Assembly: GCA_000316135.1 (NCBI GenBank)
Contig: JH994045.1
Span: forward strand, 4,666-68,665
Reading direction: 5' to 3'
Length of the DNA stretch: 64,000 nt
DNA from: Trachipleistophora hominis
Lineage: Eukaryota > Microsporidia > Pleistophoridae
A program made the translations under genes and the position numbers. Every line of letters starts with the position of its first letter. Within the stretch, counting starts at the first letter, position 1. This document shows, piece by piece, positions 20,510-31,400 of this stretch. Under the pieces are notes generated by a model, which had not been told where the DNA came from, did no database searches, and saw nothing but the letters and a program-made list of their open reading frames with translations.

Positions 20510-21133
20510 ATAATAACAAAATCACGGTGCTCGTTTCAACACATACCTCATTTAATATGTTAATTAACATCAACCATAACTCGTGTTAATTGTTATAGCA
20601 TGCATGTTGTTAATTATTGTAGGGTATTTGTTGTTCAACCGTTTATTAAAGCACGAAATAACCCGTGGCATGATGTTCTTTCGCTTGAACATACAAAATG
20701 GTGGATGGCAGATAAGAGATAATCCATTAAAGGGCATTGTTTTTTACTTTCACTACTTAACAATACACGAACTTTCTTTGGTCTGATAAGACTAATCATG
20801 GACAGATTTTTTTGTCTCGTAGGATCAAGAAACAAGGATGGAATAACGTGTAAATATACGAAATAGAATTAGTATTGTGATATTTGTACTTGTTGTAAAC
20901 GTTAATATTCTTTACCTGAAGGATTTGGCCCAATTAATATTAAACAGTACATGGTATAGCGATTTTAAGTAAAGATTTAATTACACGTACTTTCATAGTT
21001 TGTCTGTTTTTATTGTGTATTCACACGTATTCCTAAGGATTAACGTACAATTAGGGCGTATTGTAGAAGAATGTTCGTTTCTTATTGATGGTACAATCGC
21101 AATTGATAATTTCAATGCGGCGTATAAAACTGC
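20510..21133. other. Gene-free stretch
   Basis: A 60-codon frame from an ATG at 20604 to 20786 encodes a hydrophobic start plus basic tail, but has neither promoter type; not called. Otherwise nothing is seen. Confidence 0.4.
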
Positions 21134-21859
21134 TCATTTACCGTGATTACGCCACTGTGCAATCTTTTCCAGAATTTCTTTGGTAAACATAAAATAAACA
21201 AAAAAGACGCACACAAACACGGGGAACAGCACAGCAATCACAGTCTTACTGACCTTTCCAACCTCATACACAATACCGTGCGCGTACAGCAGCATATCAA
21301 CCGGTGATACGCTGTTAATGATTATTAACAGGCAGAATGCACACACAACGGCTTTGGTAAGTGCAAAAAAGTACTGCTTACACAGCAGTAAGGCACCAAT
21401 AAGCAGCGCAAAAACAGCATATACGATAAAAAACGTGCGTAGCATTTCAAAACTAAACATGATGGTGATGAAATAGCTTAGAACGTACGAACTGCTGGCG
21501 AGCAGTGCAAGAATGCCGGTTAGCGGATTATAAAAAGAGAGTATGGGAATAAATATTACGACTACGATTGCAAGTGGTGCTGCCAGATCGTATATTGCAA
21601 TTGCAACGAGGTGTTCCGTCATGTAATACATGCCTAGGCCTGCACACAGCTGATTCTGGAGGCTTATCAAGGTTTCGTATGGCGCAACGATGCACACGAG
21701 CATGATCAGCTGGAAGAGTACGAATAAAATGAGCGCAAAGAACTCTTCATATGCGATGTCATATACGAATGGTGGAACGGGTACTGCAATTTTGCCCCAT
21801 TCTTCTGGATATTGCTTTTTGGGCATTTCGTCTGCAACTTTCAGCATCTTTATAAACAT
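21134..21859 (-). CDS. Multispanning membrane protein, paralogue of 24463-25137
   Basis: The 241-aa protein has about six or seven hydrophobic helices, e.g. residues ~40-60 (FFALILFVLFQLIMLVCIV), ~95-112, ~115-136, ~140-160, ~166-185 and ~205-228. It shares with the 224-aa protein at 24463 the block L.AG.GMYYMT.H after helix 1 and FYNL/FYNPLTG..A..SSYV further on. The two are divergently arranged, 2.6 kb apart. No transporter signature that I recognise is visible. A C-run lies 5 bases before the ATG, so it follows the housekeeping promoter type, unlike its paralogue. Confidence 0.8.
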   Translation of the reverse strand: MFIKMLKVADEMPKKQYPEEWGKIAVPVPPFVYDIAYEEFFALILFVLFQLIMLVCIVAPYETLISLQNQLCAGLGMYYMTEHLVAIAIYDLAAPLAIVVVIFIPILSFYNPLTGILALLASSSYVLSYFITIMFSFEMLRTFFIVYAVFALLIGALLLCKQYFFALTKAVVCAFCLLIIINSVSPVDMLLYAHGIVYEVGKVSKTVIAVLFPVFVCVFFVYFMFTKEILEKIAQWRNHGK

Positions 21860-21864
21860 GAAAA

Positions 21865-21868
21865 GGGG
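21865..21868 (-). promoter_or_regulatory. C-run before the minus-strand membrane protein gene
   Basis: On the minus strand CCCC stands 5 bases before the ATG at 21859. Confidence 0.4.
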
Positions 21869-22336
21869 ATTGTACAGGTAATTGATTGGTGTTTGGATAT
21901 GTTTGGCACTATGTGCTAAAATAAACAGTGAAATACATCATAGTTGAGGGTTAAATGGAAAGAGACATGTCAAGCAGGGGGTAGCGTATAAAAATTATTT
22001 GATAACCTATTTAATATAGGAGAACATGTTCCTTAAAACGTGATACAAATTGTCCATTTTACCTACTTTTATCAGTGTTATGTAACATTAGACTTGCAAT
22101 CGGTTAATTTGTTACTAATACTGTGATGATGATAATGGCGTAGTATCTGATGGAGATACAAAGCGATTTGTTAATAAAATTTTTAATTGACAAATAATTA
22201 ATTTAACATTTATGTATGAGATAATTTAACTAATGTTGCTATTTTAAGTAATTCATATCGTATCCGCCTGCTAAACATATGGTCATTATTAATAATTTTT
22301 CTGCGTATAGAGCTGTGGATTAATCTTTAATGAGGC
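21869..22336. other. Upstream region without gene
   Basis: This AT-rich sequence has no gene or repeat recognised. Confidence 0.5.
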
Positions 22337-22656
22337 ACTAGCTGTACTATTCCATTTATAAAATGGAAATTCATGTTAGCATGAAATCTATATAATTTAC
22401 CTTTTTTATCCTTAGTTTTATTTTAAATCGATCATTTCAGCGTTTTTTGTATTTTCAGAAGAGATTAGAAAATTAATTTCTTGCCGGCATCAACAATTAA
22501 TCTAAACTTCGATTGTAAATAGCAGTTGAGAGAGTTTCAGAAGATAAGAACTTTATAATACCATATAACTTTCTATTTACCAACAAAAAGATAAATTAAT
22601 ATTTTGTATTATTTCCCAGAACTGATCAATCAGCTTGCGAATTGTCTTTTTACTAA
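22337..22656 (+). repeat. Family-B repeat, full copy (B7)
   Basis: It starts ACTAGCTGTACTATTCCATT and has a perfect 8-bp-stem palindrome TTCCATTT-ATA-AAATGGAA (about 22349). It contains GAAAATTAATTTCTTGCCGG and ends GATCAATCAGCTTGCGAATT then GTCTTTTTACTA. Confidence 0.75.
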
Positions 22657-22744
22657 TATTGAGAGATTATCAGAAAATACACTTACATGAAATACAAGGC
22701 ATACACGTATCATGAATTAGTTTTTTTACTACAAATGTTCGTTT

Positions 22745-22890
22745 GTTACTAACTGCGCTATTCTGTTTAAAAAACAGATGTTAAATTTTTGGATCGATAC
22801 ATGTTGCAACATAATGATAGTTTATTTAAGTGGTTAAATAGATGAGATTGGCTTCGGGTGAACGAAGTTAATATACATTTAATGAAATTC
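22745..22890 (+). repeat. Family-B 5' stub fused to family-C repeat
   Basis: ACTGCGCTATTCTGTTTAAA is a short B 5' end. It runs straight into GGATCGATACATGTTGCAAC and GATTGGCTTCGGGTGAAC, the second copy of family C. The hairpin seen in copy 1 is decayed here. Confidence 0.5.
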
Positions 22891-24435
22891 ATTTCTTTTC
22901 TAAACTGTATTTTCTAAATAAAAGCGTTTTTATTTATCTTCACTGCTTCGCATCGCACTTAAATACTTTTCTGGCCGCTTTGTTTTTATTAACAACATAG
23001 GTCTCGCCAAAACAATTTTCATTTGTCATTAGAGGCCAATATTCTTAATTTTCTATCAAAAGCAATACTTTCCTTGGTGTTCGTTTATTATTATATACAT
23101 CTCAAAATACATACACTTTCTACTCTGTCGACTTTTTATCGTGAGTCTGTGTGATTTAGTTAATGGTAAAATGCTTAAACATTCTTTAGACAACCATGTT
23201 GCATTATTAATATTAAACGCTTACACATCGTGTTATTTCGAACACTTATAGTATTAGACATCTTTTTTGCGCTATCTTTACTGTGTGCATAACATGATTG
23301 GTATACCGTTGGATGCATGGCATGTAAAAACAATAGAAAATAAAACAAAATAACAATTCTGTTCGTTTCAAATGTTCCTTTTCATGGTATGTTTAGTATG
23401 AACCATAAAAATGCTTTCCTATTCAAGTACTACGATAATATCAAATACCAAAAATAGACGGTCGTTTTCATTTGTTCTTGTTATTACGAACCAATCATCT
23501 GCTTTTGCTCAGTAAATGCAATTAACCAATGTTTCAGTCCCAATTGGTAAGAAAAGGAACCAAACCTGTAAAATTGTGGTATAGAAATGCGGCTGAATGA
23601 GAACGAAGTTTGTGTAATTTCATTTAAATAACCTAAAACTGATTGGTCGATGTAATATTTTGATAAACGATAGATATGAAACGTATGATTATAAAACGAG
23701 CACATTTTTGATTTCTGGTGTATTTCTTTGTTATTATTCATTTTTTGACCGTTTTTATGAATGCTTAGTTAACTCTTCAAAACTTCGTCGCATTGTATTC
23801 GTAAATGAAAAACAAGACTAAAAACAAACGTTTAGACACAAAAGGCAATATTGTGCGTTCACATGCAAAATTAGTTATTCGGTAAATACTGTGGTATGTA
23901 AGATAAGAATACTAAATATAACACTATATCAGATATTAGATCAATAAATATGGTGAAATGGTAGTGCTTTTGGCACAAACTCGTTTATAGGATTTCTTTT
24001 CTGTATAATGGTTTTGTGTTTGTTATCGCAATAGATAGTTAATATTTTATGTCCTAGTAATGATTTTAACTTATAATGTTTTAATCTATAGTTTGAACAT
24101 GAATAGCAATTTCTTATATGCTTAGCAGATAGCATATTTAGTAACTAACACATGTCAGTATGCATTTAAGTATTCCTAGTGAGCAAATTTTTATTATTTT
24201 CTCTGGTTTGATGATAAAACACAACCTTCTATTCTCAACTTAACACGCCGTATGGATATAAAAACTTTGATTTATACGCCAACATAAAAATATTTCTCGC
24301 AGAAAATACTATCGTATTGAAAAGCATCGAATACTCCTCTCAGATCACTAAACAAACATCCCATCCCAATCGTTCCGCTTTAATACCGCTCCTTTTCTCA
24401 CTTAATTTCATTAGGCACTATTCTCCTTTTATTCC
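22891..24435. other. Gene-free AT-rich stretch between the paralogue pair
   Basis: Two minus frames (85 codons at 23484-23741, 64 codons at 23941-24135) lack both promoter types and any motif. I see no repeat of families A-D. Confidence 0.4.
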
Positions 24436-24443
24436 TATTTATT
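24436..24443 (+). promoter_or_regulatory. Possible TATA variant (TATTTATT)
   Basis: TATTTATT stands 27 bases before the ATG at 24463, the spacing of the canonical TATA boxes here, but it is a weak match. Confidence 0.3.
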
Positions 24444-24462
24444 GCATTCACACGTTCGCAAC

Positions 24463-25137
24463 ATGGCAGATGTTGAACCTGTATTCAGAATTCCAAATTA
24501 TCTCAGTGAAGTAGGCTATGGCAGTCCTTTCACACTCATAGGTTCTTTGTTCTTCGAGTTCATACTTCTAATAGCGCTGTACATCCCCATCCAAATGCTT
24601 GGCGGTTTCCAGGAATTATTGCTGGCCGGTGGTGGTATGTACTACATGACACTGCATATTCTATCGTACATTCCCATACCGCTCTATTTCATATCAGCAA
24701 GCATTGCTTTCCTGATCATGATAGCGGTAATGGTATTTTCAAAGAACGAAAAATTTTACAATTTATTTACTGCGATCGGATCGGCATATATCGTGACATA
24801 CATGATTGTTATACTTCTAAATATGCCGAGAATATTTGTGTTTTTGCCGCTTATGATCGTTGCATTTCTTGGATTCGTGGTGTTCAAAAAAACGAAAAGA
24901 GCAATGCACTATGCAGTATGTAAAGCTATATTAACCGGCTTTATGCTAGACTTAATGATAGACCATCTTCTGCCCGTAGCATACATGACTAAGTCACATT
25001 TCTCGGGTACTGCTCTTATGTATGGCAACAATTTGCTAACCATCGTAACGTTTGTGCTGGCCGGTGTGATGAGCTTCATATGGACGTGTTATCGCGATGC
25101 TTTCATGAATAAGGTCAAGTCATTTCGGAAGAAGTAA
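24463..25137 (+). CDS. Multispanning membrane protein, paralogue of 21134-21859
   Basis: The 224-aa product starts MADVEPVF and has six or seven hydrophobic helices. The L.AGGGMYYMTLH block at about residues 55-65 and NLFTAIGSAYIVTYM at about 101-115 match the minus-strand neighbour, so the two are paralogues. The C-terminus is basic (NKVKSFRKK). No family is recognised; a small transporter or a lineage-specific membrane protein are both possible. The frame stays open for seven codons upstream without an ATG. The two genes differ in promoter signals, suggesting divergent expression after duplication. Confidence 0.8.
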   Translation: MADVEPVFRIPNYLSEVGYGSPFTLIGSLFFEFILLIALYIPIQMLGGFQELLLAGGGMYYMTLHILSYIPIPLYFISASIAFLIMIAVMVFSKNEKFYNLFTAIGSAYIVTYMIVILLNMPRIFVFLPLMIVAFLGFVVFKKTKRAMHYAVCKAILTGFMLDLMIDHLLPVAYMTKSHFSGTALMYGNNLLTIVTFVLAGVMSFIWTCYRDAFMNKVKSFRKK

Positions 25138-25342
25138 ATAAAGTTTTAGTATTCATTTATTGGCTCTGTACGTCGTATCGGCTATTTTTCACTATAAATT
25201 ATCGGTGTTAGTGATTTATCCTCTTCATGGCTCATTAACACCATCATTTTGTTTAAAATTGAAAATTCGTTTAATTAACACCATCATTTCAACCACTGAT
25301 AACATCGATATAGTAAATATTTTCACTATTTTTTATTTAAAT
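25138..25342. other. 3' flank with short repeated phrase
   Basis: TTAACACCATCATTT occurs twice (about 25225 and 25275). There is no gene. Confidence 0.4.
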
Positions 25343-25664
25343 ACTAGCTGCACTATTCGTTCTGTAAAATTAAAAGAAAAATTAATGTATTTTGTACATC
25401 TTCTCGTTCTTACTTACTTTTATTCTAATTTATTTGTAGCATTCTCAATATTCGCACTTTTCTGTAGGAGTTAGAAGATTAATTTTAAGACGCTGTTCAT
25501 GCTTTACCCAAACATCGATTATAAATGGTTGCTGAGGATGTTTCAGAACATTAGAATTCCACAACAACATATAACTTTTTATTTTACAGTAAGAATACAA
25601 TCAAATTTTTTAGTTTTTTCATTGAATTGCCTAAACACCTTTACGAGTTATCTTTTTATTATTA
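25343..25664 (+). repeat. Family-B repeat (B9)
   Basis: It starts ACTAGCTGCACTATTCGTTC, contains GAAGATTAATTTTAAGACGC and GGTTGCTGAGGATG, and ends TACGAGTTATCTTTTTATTA. Frames inside it (25499-25696) are not genes. Confidence 0.65.
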
Positions 25665-25665
25665 C

Positions 25666-25968
25666 AAATAGCTGTGCTAGTACGTTTATTGAATGAAAAC
25701 TAAAGTTAGCCTGTATTGGATAAAAATTTTTTACTCTTCTTTTTCATTTAAACATGCCATTTGTACGTTATTCGTGTTTCAACAGTGATTAAAAATCAAT
25801 TCTCAGTTAGTGTAGCGCATTCACTAAATATCGCTGTGATTAGGGATTACAGAGTGAGTTCAAGAATACGATAATTTAACAAGAGTATATAAAATACCAT
25901 TTATTATCAGAAATTAAACTATTTTGTGGAAATGATTAATTTACCACAAGTTGTTTTTCATTAATGTC
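25666..25968 (+). repeat. Family-B repeat, diverged tandem copy (B10)
   Basis: It follows B9 head-to-tail: AAATAGCTGTGCTAG, then AAAAATCAATTCTCAGTTAG, ending CCACAAGTTGTTTTTCATTA. Confidence 0.5.
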
Positions 25969-26558
25969 GATTGATGACCACTCGACTTGTTTAAAAGTAA
26001 TAACATCCAAAATCTTAACTTAAATCGTTCTAAAGAATAAAAAAAGTGTCATTTACCAATAAATAATCCTTTATTGTTAGAGATATGCAATTATAAACTT
26101 TACGTATTAATACAATTGGTTCGGTAAAATAAAATTGATGGTTACAACAAAATTTTTCACTAGGCTTTGAAAGATTATTTGTTTTACTTTCCATTTATTG
26201 CCTCTTAGATGTTATTTTAAGTGAAGTGTTAAGTTGTACACAACTATATTGTAAAATATATTTTTTGATGGTGTAAATTACGATATTAATTGTATTTATT
26301 ATTTACAACGCATTCTTGGTGCATTTCACCTTTTGAGATTTGTTGCCGTATAATATACACAGTTTTACGAATAAATTATCAATAGAGAATCAAACGATGG
26401 TATTAACAACACTTTATGGGTACTTTCGCCATGAAAAAAATATTTTTGAAAAATTGTGCAAATTAATATAACATTTATTAAAAACACAATATTATTTTAC
26501 TGAAATAATCAATTAAGAAATATTTTCGTACTAAATGTCTAAAATAAGTTTACTTTAT
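25969..26558. other. Gene-free AT-rich stretch
   Basis: Nothing recognised. Confidence 0.5.
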
Positions 26559-27203
26559 CTATGCTTCATCATCTGACAAAATAACTTCGATAATTACGTC
26601 GTTCCTTTGGTTTTTAGAGGACATAATGCCTACTGTATCATTTGACGGCTCAGCATCAGACTGCTGTTCTTGTAACAATAACACATATTGTTCCTCAGAA
26701 CGTGTTTCTTCATGGTCTCCCGACTCATCTATTGAATTTTTCGTAAGTACTACGAGTTTCTTCCTTTTTTTTGCATGGCATTGATAGTTACTATCCGGAT
26801 TGGGAGTATCCTGCGTTGTTACTGTAAATTTGCTCAATTCTTCTTCATTCTTAGGTTGTTTTGATGCATCACTGGTACTAGCACCCTCATTAACAACATT
26901 ATCACCATGATTATCGTTATCAAATGACCGCTTTGGGCTTTGCCAATTCATATTAGTCATATATTCGTCTGTTGGACTACTTGTTTTTCGATCATACCTT
27001 GGGCCTGCATCATGAAATACGTCTAGATATTTTCTGCGCGATGTACGATTAGTTTCATCGTTATTTGTTACATGGTATTCAGTACGCTCAGAAAAATAAT
27101 AATCATACGAGGACATATGTGTACCAGTAATTATATTATTCAAACTATCGTCATAATTTGCGGCATTTACACGAGCAAGTATGATAAATATAATTGTTAT
27201 CAT
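26559..27203 (-). CDS. Secreted hydrophilic protein with a basic NLS-like motif
   Basis: The 214-aa protein has a short signal peptide (MITIIFIILARVNAA). The rest is polar and low in hydrophobic residues, rich in Asn, Asp, Ser, Thr and Glu, and probably disordered. It has one basic cluster AKKRKKLVVL (about residues 143-152) in an otherwise acidic protein, and an acidic C-terminus (LSDDEA). A signal peptide plus a nuclear-localisation-like cluster is the pattern expected of a secreted effector acting in a host nucleus. That role is inference; the cluster could also bind nucleic acid or be incidental. A TATA box 28 bases upstream supports the start. Confidence 0.7.
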   Translation of the reverse strand: MITIIFIILARVNAANYDDSLNNIITGTHMSSYDYYFSERTEYHVTNNDETNRTSRRKYLDVFHDAGPRYDRKTSSPTDEYMTNMNWQSPKRSFDNDNHGDNVVNEGASTSDASKQPKNEEELSKFTVTTQDTPNPDSNYQCHAKKRKKLVVLTKNSIDESGDHEETRSEEQYVLLLQEQQSDAEPSNDTVGIMSSKNQRNDVIIEVILSDDEA

Positions 27204-27225
27204 GGATACGTTATCGGTAATACAA

Positions 27226-27231
27226 TTTATA
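27226..27231 (-). promoter_or_regulatory. TATA box for the secreted 214-aa protein gene
   Basis: On the minus strand TATAAA begins 28 bases before the ATG at 27203. Confidence 0.6.
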
Positions 27232-27944
27232 TTTTAAATGATTTGTGAATGCATTTTGGAACGTATAATGTGTATTTATGGTAAATTAATGATTTATTGC
27301 AAATTTAGATCGTGTGTAAATCAATAGTGTGGTATTAAACCTTTTTTAATCGGATTATAAGTTTAAAACAAATTTAAGCTACAGAAAAAATTTTAATATC
27401 TTTTTACGTATCTTATCAAAACTGTTTCTTTAAATTACAGCATTATATTTATTAAAAAATTTTTATTTCTTTCACCCAAGAAGTAATTAGAGATACTTTT
27501 ATGCCTATAATATATTTTTTAAGTAAAAACGTCCTTATTTATTTTTATTAATTTGCACCACACATAAACACTCCTTTTTTTAGCTCAGAACAATCACAGA
27601 CACTGGCCTTTTATTTAAAAAATGTCCATAATATTCTCTTAAAGAAAAAATTGTGAAAAAATTACTAAGCTGATCAATTGTAGTGTGCGTAATTTTTTTA
27701 AATAAACTACAAAAAAGCAGAAGAGTTGGTTGACTGGTCTAACATACGAATGAAATAATTAAACTAATTTTTATTTTGAAAAAAACTACAAAAAAAGTAA
27801 ATTTTTTTAAAAAATAAAAAATGTCTTAAAACGCGGTATTTTAACTAATAATTTATGGAAAAAGCTCTTTGAATTTGAAAACATCAATAACTTTGTTTTT
27901 TAAACGTGTCTCTATTTACAATCACCACATTACATTTTGTTACT
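27232..27944. other. Gene-free AT-rich stretch
   Basis: Very A/T-rich, with several runs of A near 27775-27825. Nothing recognised. Confidence 0.5.
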
Positions 27945-28027
27945 AAAAGTCAGTTTAATTATCACCACATCCACGATATCCAATCAAACACACTTTTCTG
28001 GTCCGCTGGGACTAACCATGGCCTTTT
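27945..28027 (-). repeat. Family-A element, truncated copy (A4)
   Basis: On the minus strand it reads GGCCATGGTTAGTCCCAGCG, GACCAGAAAAGTGTG and GGTGATAATTAAACTGAC. It is interrupted at its 5' end by A5 in the same orientation, giving a head-to-tail pair. Confidence 0.6.
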
Positions 28028-28135
28028 TTTTATTAAAAGTTAGTTTAATTATCACCTTATAACATATCATCTAACTAAACATACTCTTCTGGTCTGCTGG
28101 GACCAACCATGGCCACCGGCCTTTGGTTCATGGAG
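28028..28135 (-). mobile_element. Family-A SINE-like element (A5)
   Basis: A nearly consensus copy: on the minus strand CATGAACCAAAGGCCGGTGG, CCATGGTTGGTCCCAGCAGA and GGTGATAATTAAACTAAC, ending in an A-rich tail that abuts A4. Confidence 0.7.
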
Positions 28136-28412
28136 GAAATTGGTGCTTTGCTTCGCACAATGCCTTCGCGCGCACCCTCATAACAACAGAAAGGTATGCT
28201 GCTACCGCTGCAGTGACCTTAACACGCAAGTCATAGAAATATGTTTTTTGATAAAAAGTTGAGACCAGCCATGAATTCTAAACCGCTAGACACGGTCAGT
28301 CCTAGTAAATAGAAAAGGTGTTATAATAGATAATTATGTGTGGTGATATACTTAAAAAAGTTAAATAGATTCAGTTATTCATAATAAGACAATGAACTTA
28401 AATAACTAAACT
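28136..28412. other. 3' flank of the LRR gene
   Basis: A slightly GC-richer patch (28140-28225) contains no recognised feature. Confidence 0.4.
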
Positions 28413-31400
28413 TTACTTAATTTGGTACGTTTTTTCATCAAGGCTTACCAACTTGCCAGATGCTTCCAATGCTAATTCTTCCAACTCATTAAAATTAATG
28501 TAATTTCGAAGAAGATTAAAAAGCTGATAATACTGGCTTATCATAGGGTTACTGTCGATCATCGTTAGTGGATAAGTATCAGGACCATCCAACAACACAG
28601 TTAACCGCCTGACAACAATTTTCTGGTCGCTTTGGGCGCAGAAGTTAACAACATCAGGAAACTTCTTGATTTTTAGTGACTCGAGTTTGAGAGGTAGACA
28701 ATCAAAAATAGGTCTGTATCTCATAATAGACTCATCGAGCACTATGTTTTTGATGCTTTTGTGTTTTTTCAATGATTGTACTGTTGTAAAATCAAGATTG
28801 TGTAAATTAACATGCAAGTTCTCATGAACTTTTCTGTCGATTATTTCAAGTGTTTCAAGCTGATCAGGTACGTTTATAAACAAAGAATTATCAATAAATG
28901 CGCAATCAATGATTAGCGTGTGCAAACTGGTGAATTCTTTCAACACACTCACGTTTTCTTTGCTTAAGCTACACCCTACCAGATTTAAATACTCCAACTT
29001 ATTCTTTAAATTAATGGTAAAAAACTGATTCATAAAAATGTTCGTTTTGATGCTCAGAAAGTTCGTTTTGCTGTCGCTCAATGGCTGATAGGCTGGCATA
29101 TACTTAAAAATCTTTTGATATGACCATGTATTATGATCTATGGAATTAAGTATATAATACAAAGTGAACGATGATTGTAAATATGGGGTAGATTTGTCTA
29201 AATGATCAAGAGTTCGGACTGTCAAGCTTTGTAAGTTCACATACTTCATTGGACAATGATATGTTAGACATTCGTTGTTCAAGTTATAGGCGATGTCTAA
29301 TTCTCGGAGTTTGTTTAGTGATGGAAGATTTACCATAAACCTTGATTTTTTTACTAGCTCTGGATGCAAACCAAAAACTTCTAAGTTTTCAATCTTCGAA
29401 AGATCGTACACCCCGATGCAATGATGCAAACGAACTTCGTTACATTTTGGATTAAAAATGAAGTGTGCATTATTTGCAAGTATTGTTCGTCGTAAAATGA
29501 TGATGCGTATTTGATAAGGAAGTTTTAAATCATTCTTTATATCAACATTCTCCAATACTAATATCTTAACTGTTGACAGCCTGGTCAGAAAGTCTTTTAC
29601 ATCAAGATCTGACATATCTTTCAATGTCACCTTTTCTAAAAGTGCCGCTTGCGAAAGATCAATATTAACCGCAAGACTCTCCAATTTTAAGCGTTTACAT
29701 CTTCTGCCAAGTGTTAATTTAGTCTTTTCAGCTGTTCGAACATTCTTCAAATGGATAGTTTCAATATCATCAAAAAATGCTACATTGTGTTCAAATGTAT
29801 AATTTTCAATGTACAACAAACTATTTTCAGGCGTTCTAGTACATTTATCGCAATATAATGTGCATCCTTGATTAAATTTCATATTTTTTAGACCGGTGAC
29901 TCGTGTCATATCAATCGTACCGTCAAATCTGGAAATAGAAAGCAAAGAAATGCCTTCATTAACTTTTATAACTACATCCGGTACAAGAATGCAGTTTTTT
30001 AACAAAAATGTGCTTAAACTTGGTACAAGATCGAAACCAAAATCTATATTCATATCAGAAATGCTCAAATAGGATAAGGAGTGGTGTATTGCAGGATTGT
30101 AAGCGATTGATATTGTATTTATTAGCGTTATTGTTCTGAGATTCTTTGCATGCGTGGCATCAATGTCTATTTTAGATGAATCTAACCGGATACTATGTAA
30201 ACCTTCGTTTAACTGTAACACCGAATCATCAGTGGATGTAATTTTGATAAGGGACAGGAACCCGATATCCTTCTTAACTCGCCAAACACCACGAAAGTGG
30301 TGAGAGACAAGTTTCAATTCTGAAGGTTCTTGTTCATAAGAACTGATCAAATAGAATTCTGTGCCTGAGACAACACAAAACGAAGATTTATCAGCAACTG
30401 CATCTATCAAAACGCCTATAACATTCACGGGAAAAGTACATTTTGATATGGAAATATTTACATCGTTATCACCACCTATAACGATTGGCATGGCAATATC
30501 TGTACAGGAAAGAGTCACGACCTGATTCGACTCTACGTTCACGGGTGTTTCTTGGGTAGATCGGATTTGCTTGCCTAAAGCAGGCAATTCAGACAACGTG
30601 TTTAGTCCTTGGAGATAGAACAGTTTAAGCGCTTTAAATGACGTAATATTAGGTACAAAGAGAGGACCTGTAAATTTATTCAGGATCAAACGTTTACATT
30701 GCGAGGTGGCAATGTGTAACCATTTAACTACTTTTACTTGATCAAATTCAGCTGTATTAATATTTGTTCTGATGACCAACTTGTAGAATATCAAGTTTCT
30801 TACAAGAATATCAAACGATTCTTCGTGTTGCCTAGTAACTTCTAAATGACCACAATAACCATTGTACACGTCAACTGTGCCGAATTTATCGTTAGAAACG
30901 AAGCCAGGGATTTTAAACCTACCTTTACAGTTGGTAAGTTTGACTCTTTTAAAATTCTTGTCAACGGCTACGTAATTCGGTTTGATTACAATTACGTTAT
31001 GAAACACGTACTCGTCTATTTCAGGTCTGAAGTGTATCGTTTCTTGTATTTGAAAATTTGCTACATATAAATGAGAAGGTTGTCCATTACGGGCTTTCTT
31101 AAAATGCAATTTGTGGCACATCTTATCAAACATTCTCATCTCCTGGAATTCAAATCCTTTAAAGTGAGGAATAAATTCAAAGTTAACAGTTCCAATCGAA
31201 TTGCTTATAGACAATTCATTTATATTAGCACTGAGCTGTAAAACACCGATTTGTCTGATATCAACACGCGACATATAAATTGATGACACAATGGGAAGAA
31301 AATTCCTTAATTCGAACAAAGTAGCACCCTCCATGTAAATATCGAGCATACTATCATTTTCTTTCGCTCTTTTAGAACGAAATCTACCTCGATTAAAACA

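Noticed and set aside
23484..24135. Two minus frames of 85 and 64 codons between the membrane paralogues
   Set aside because: No promoter signal at the usual spacing, no signal peptide and no recognisable motif.
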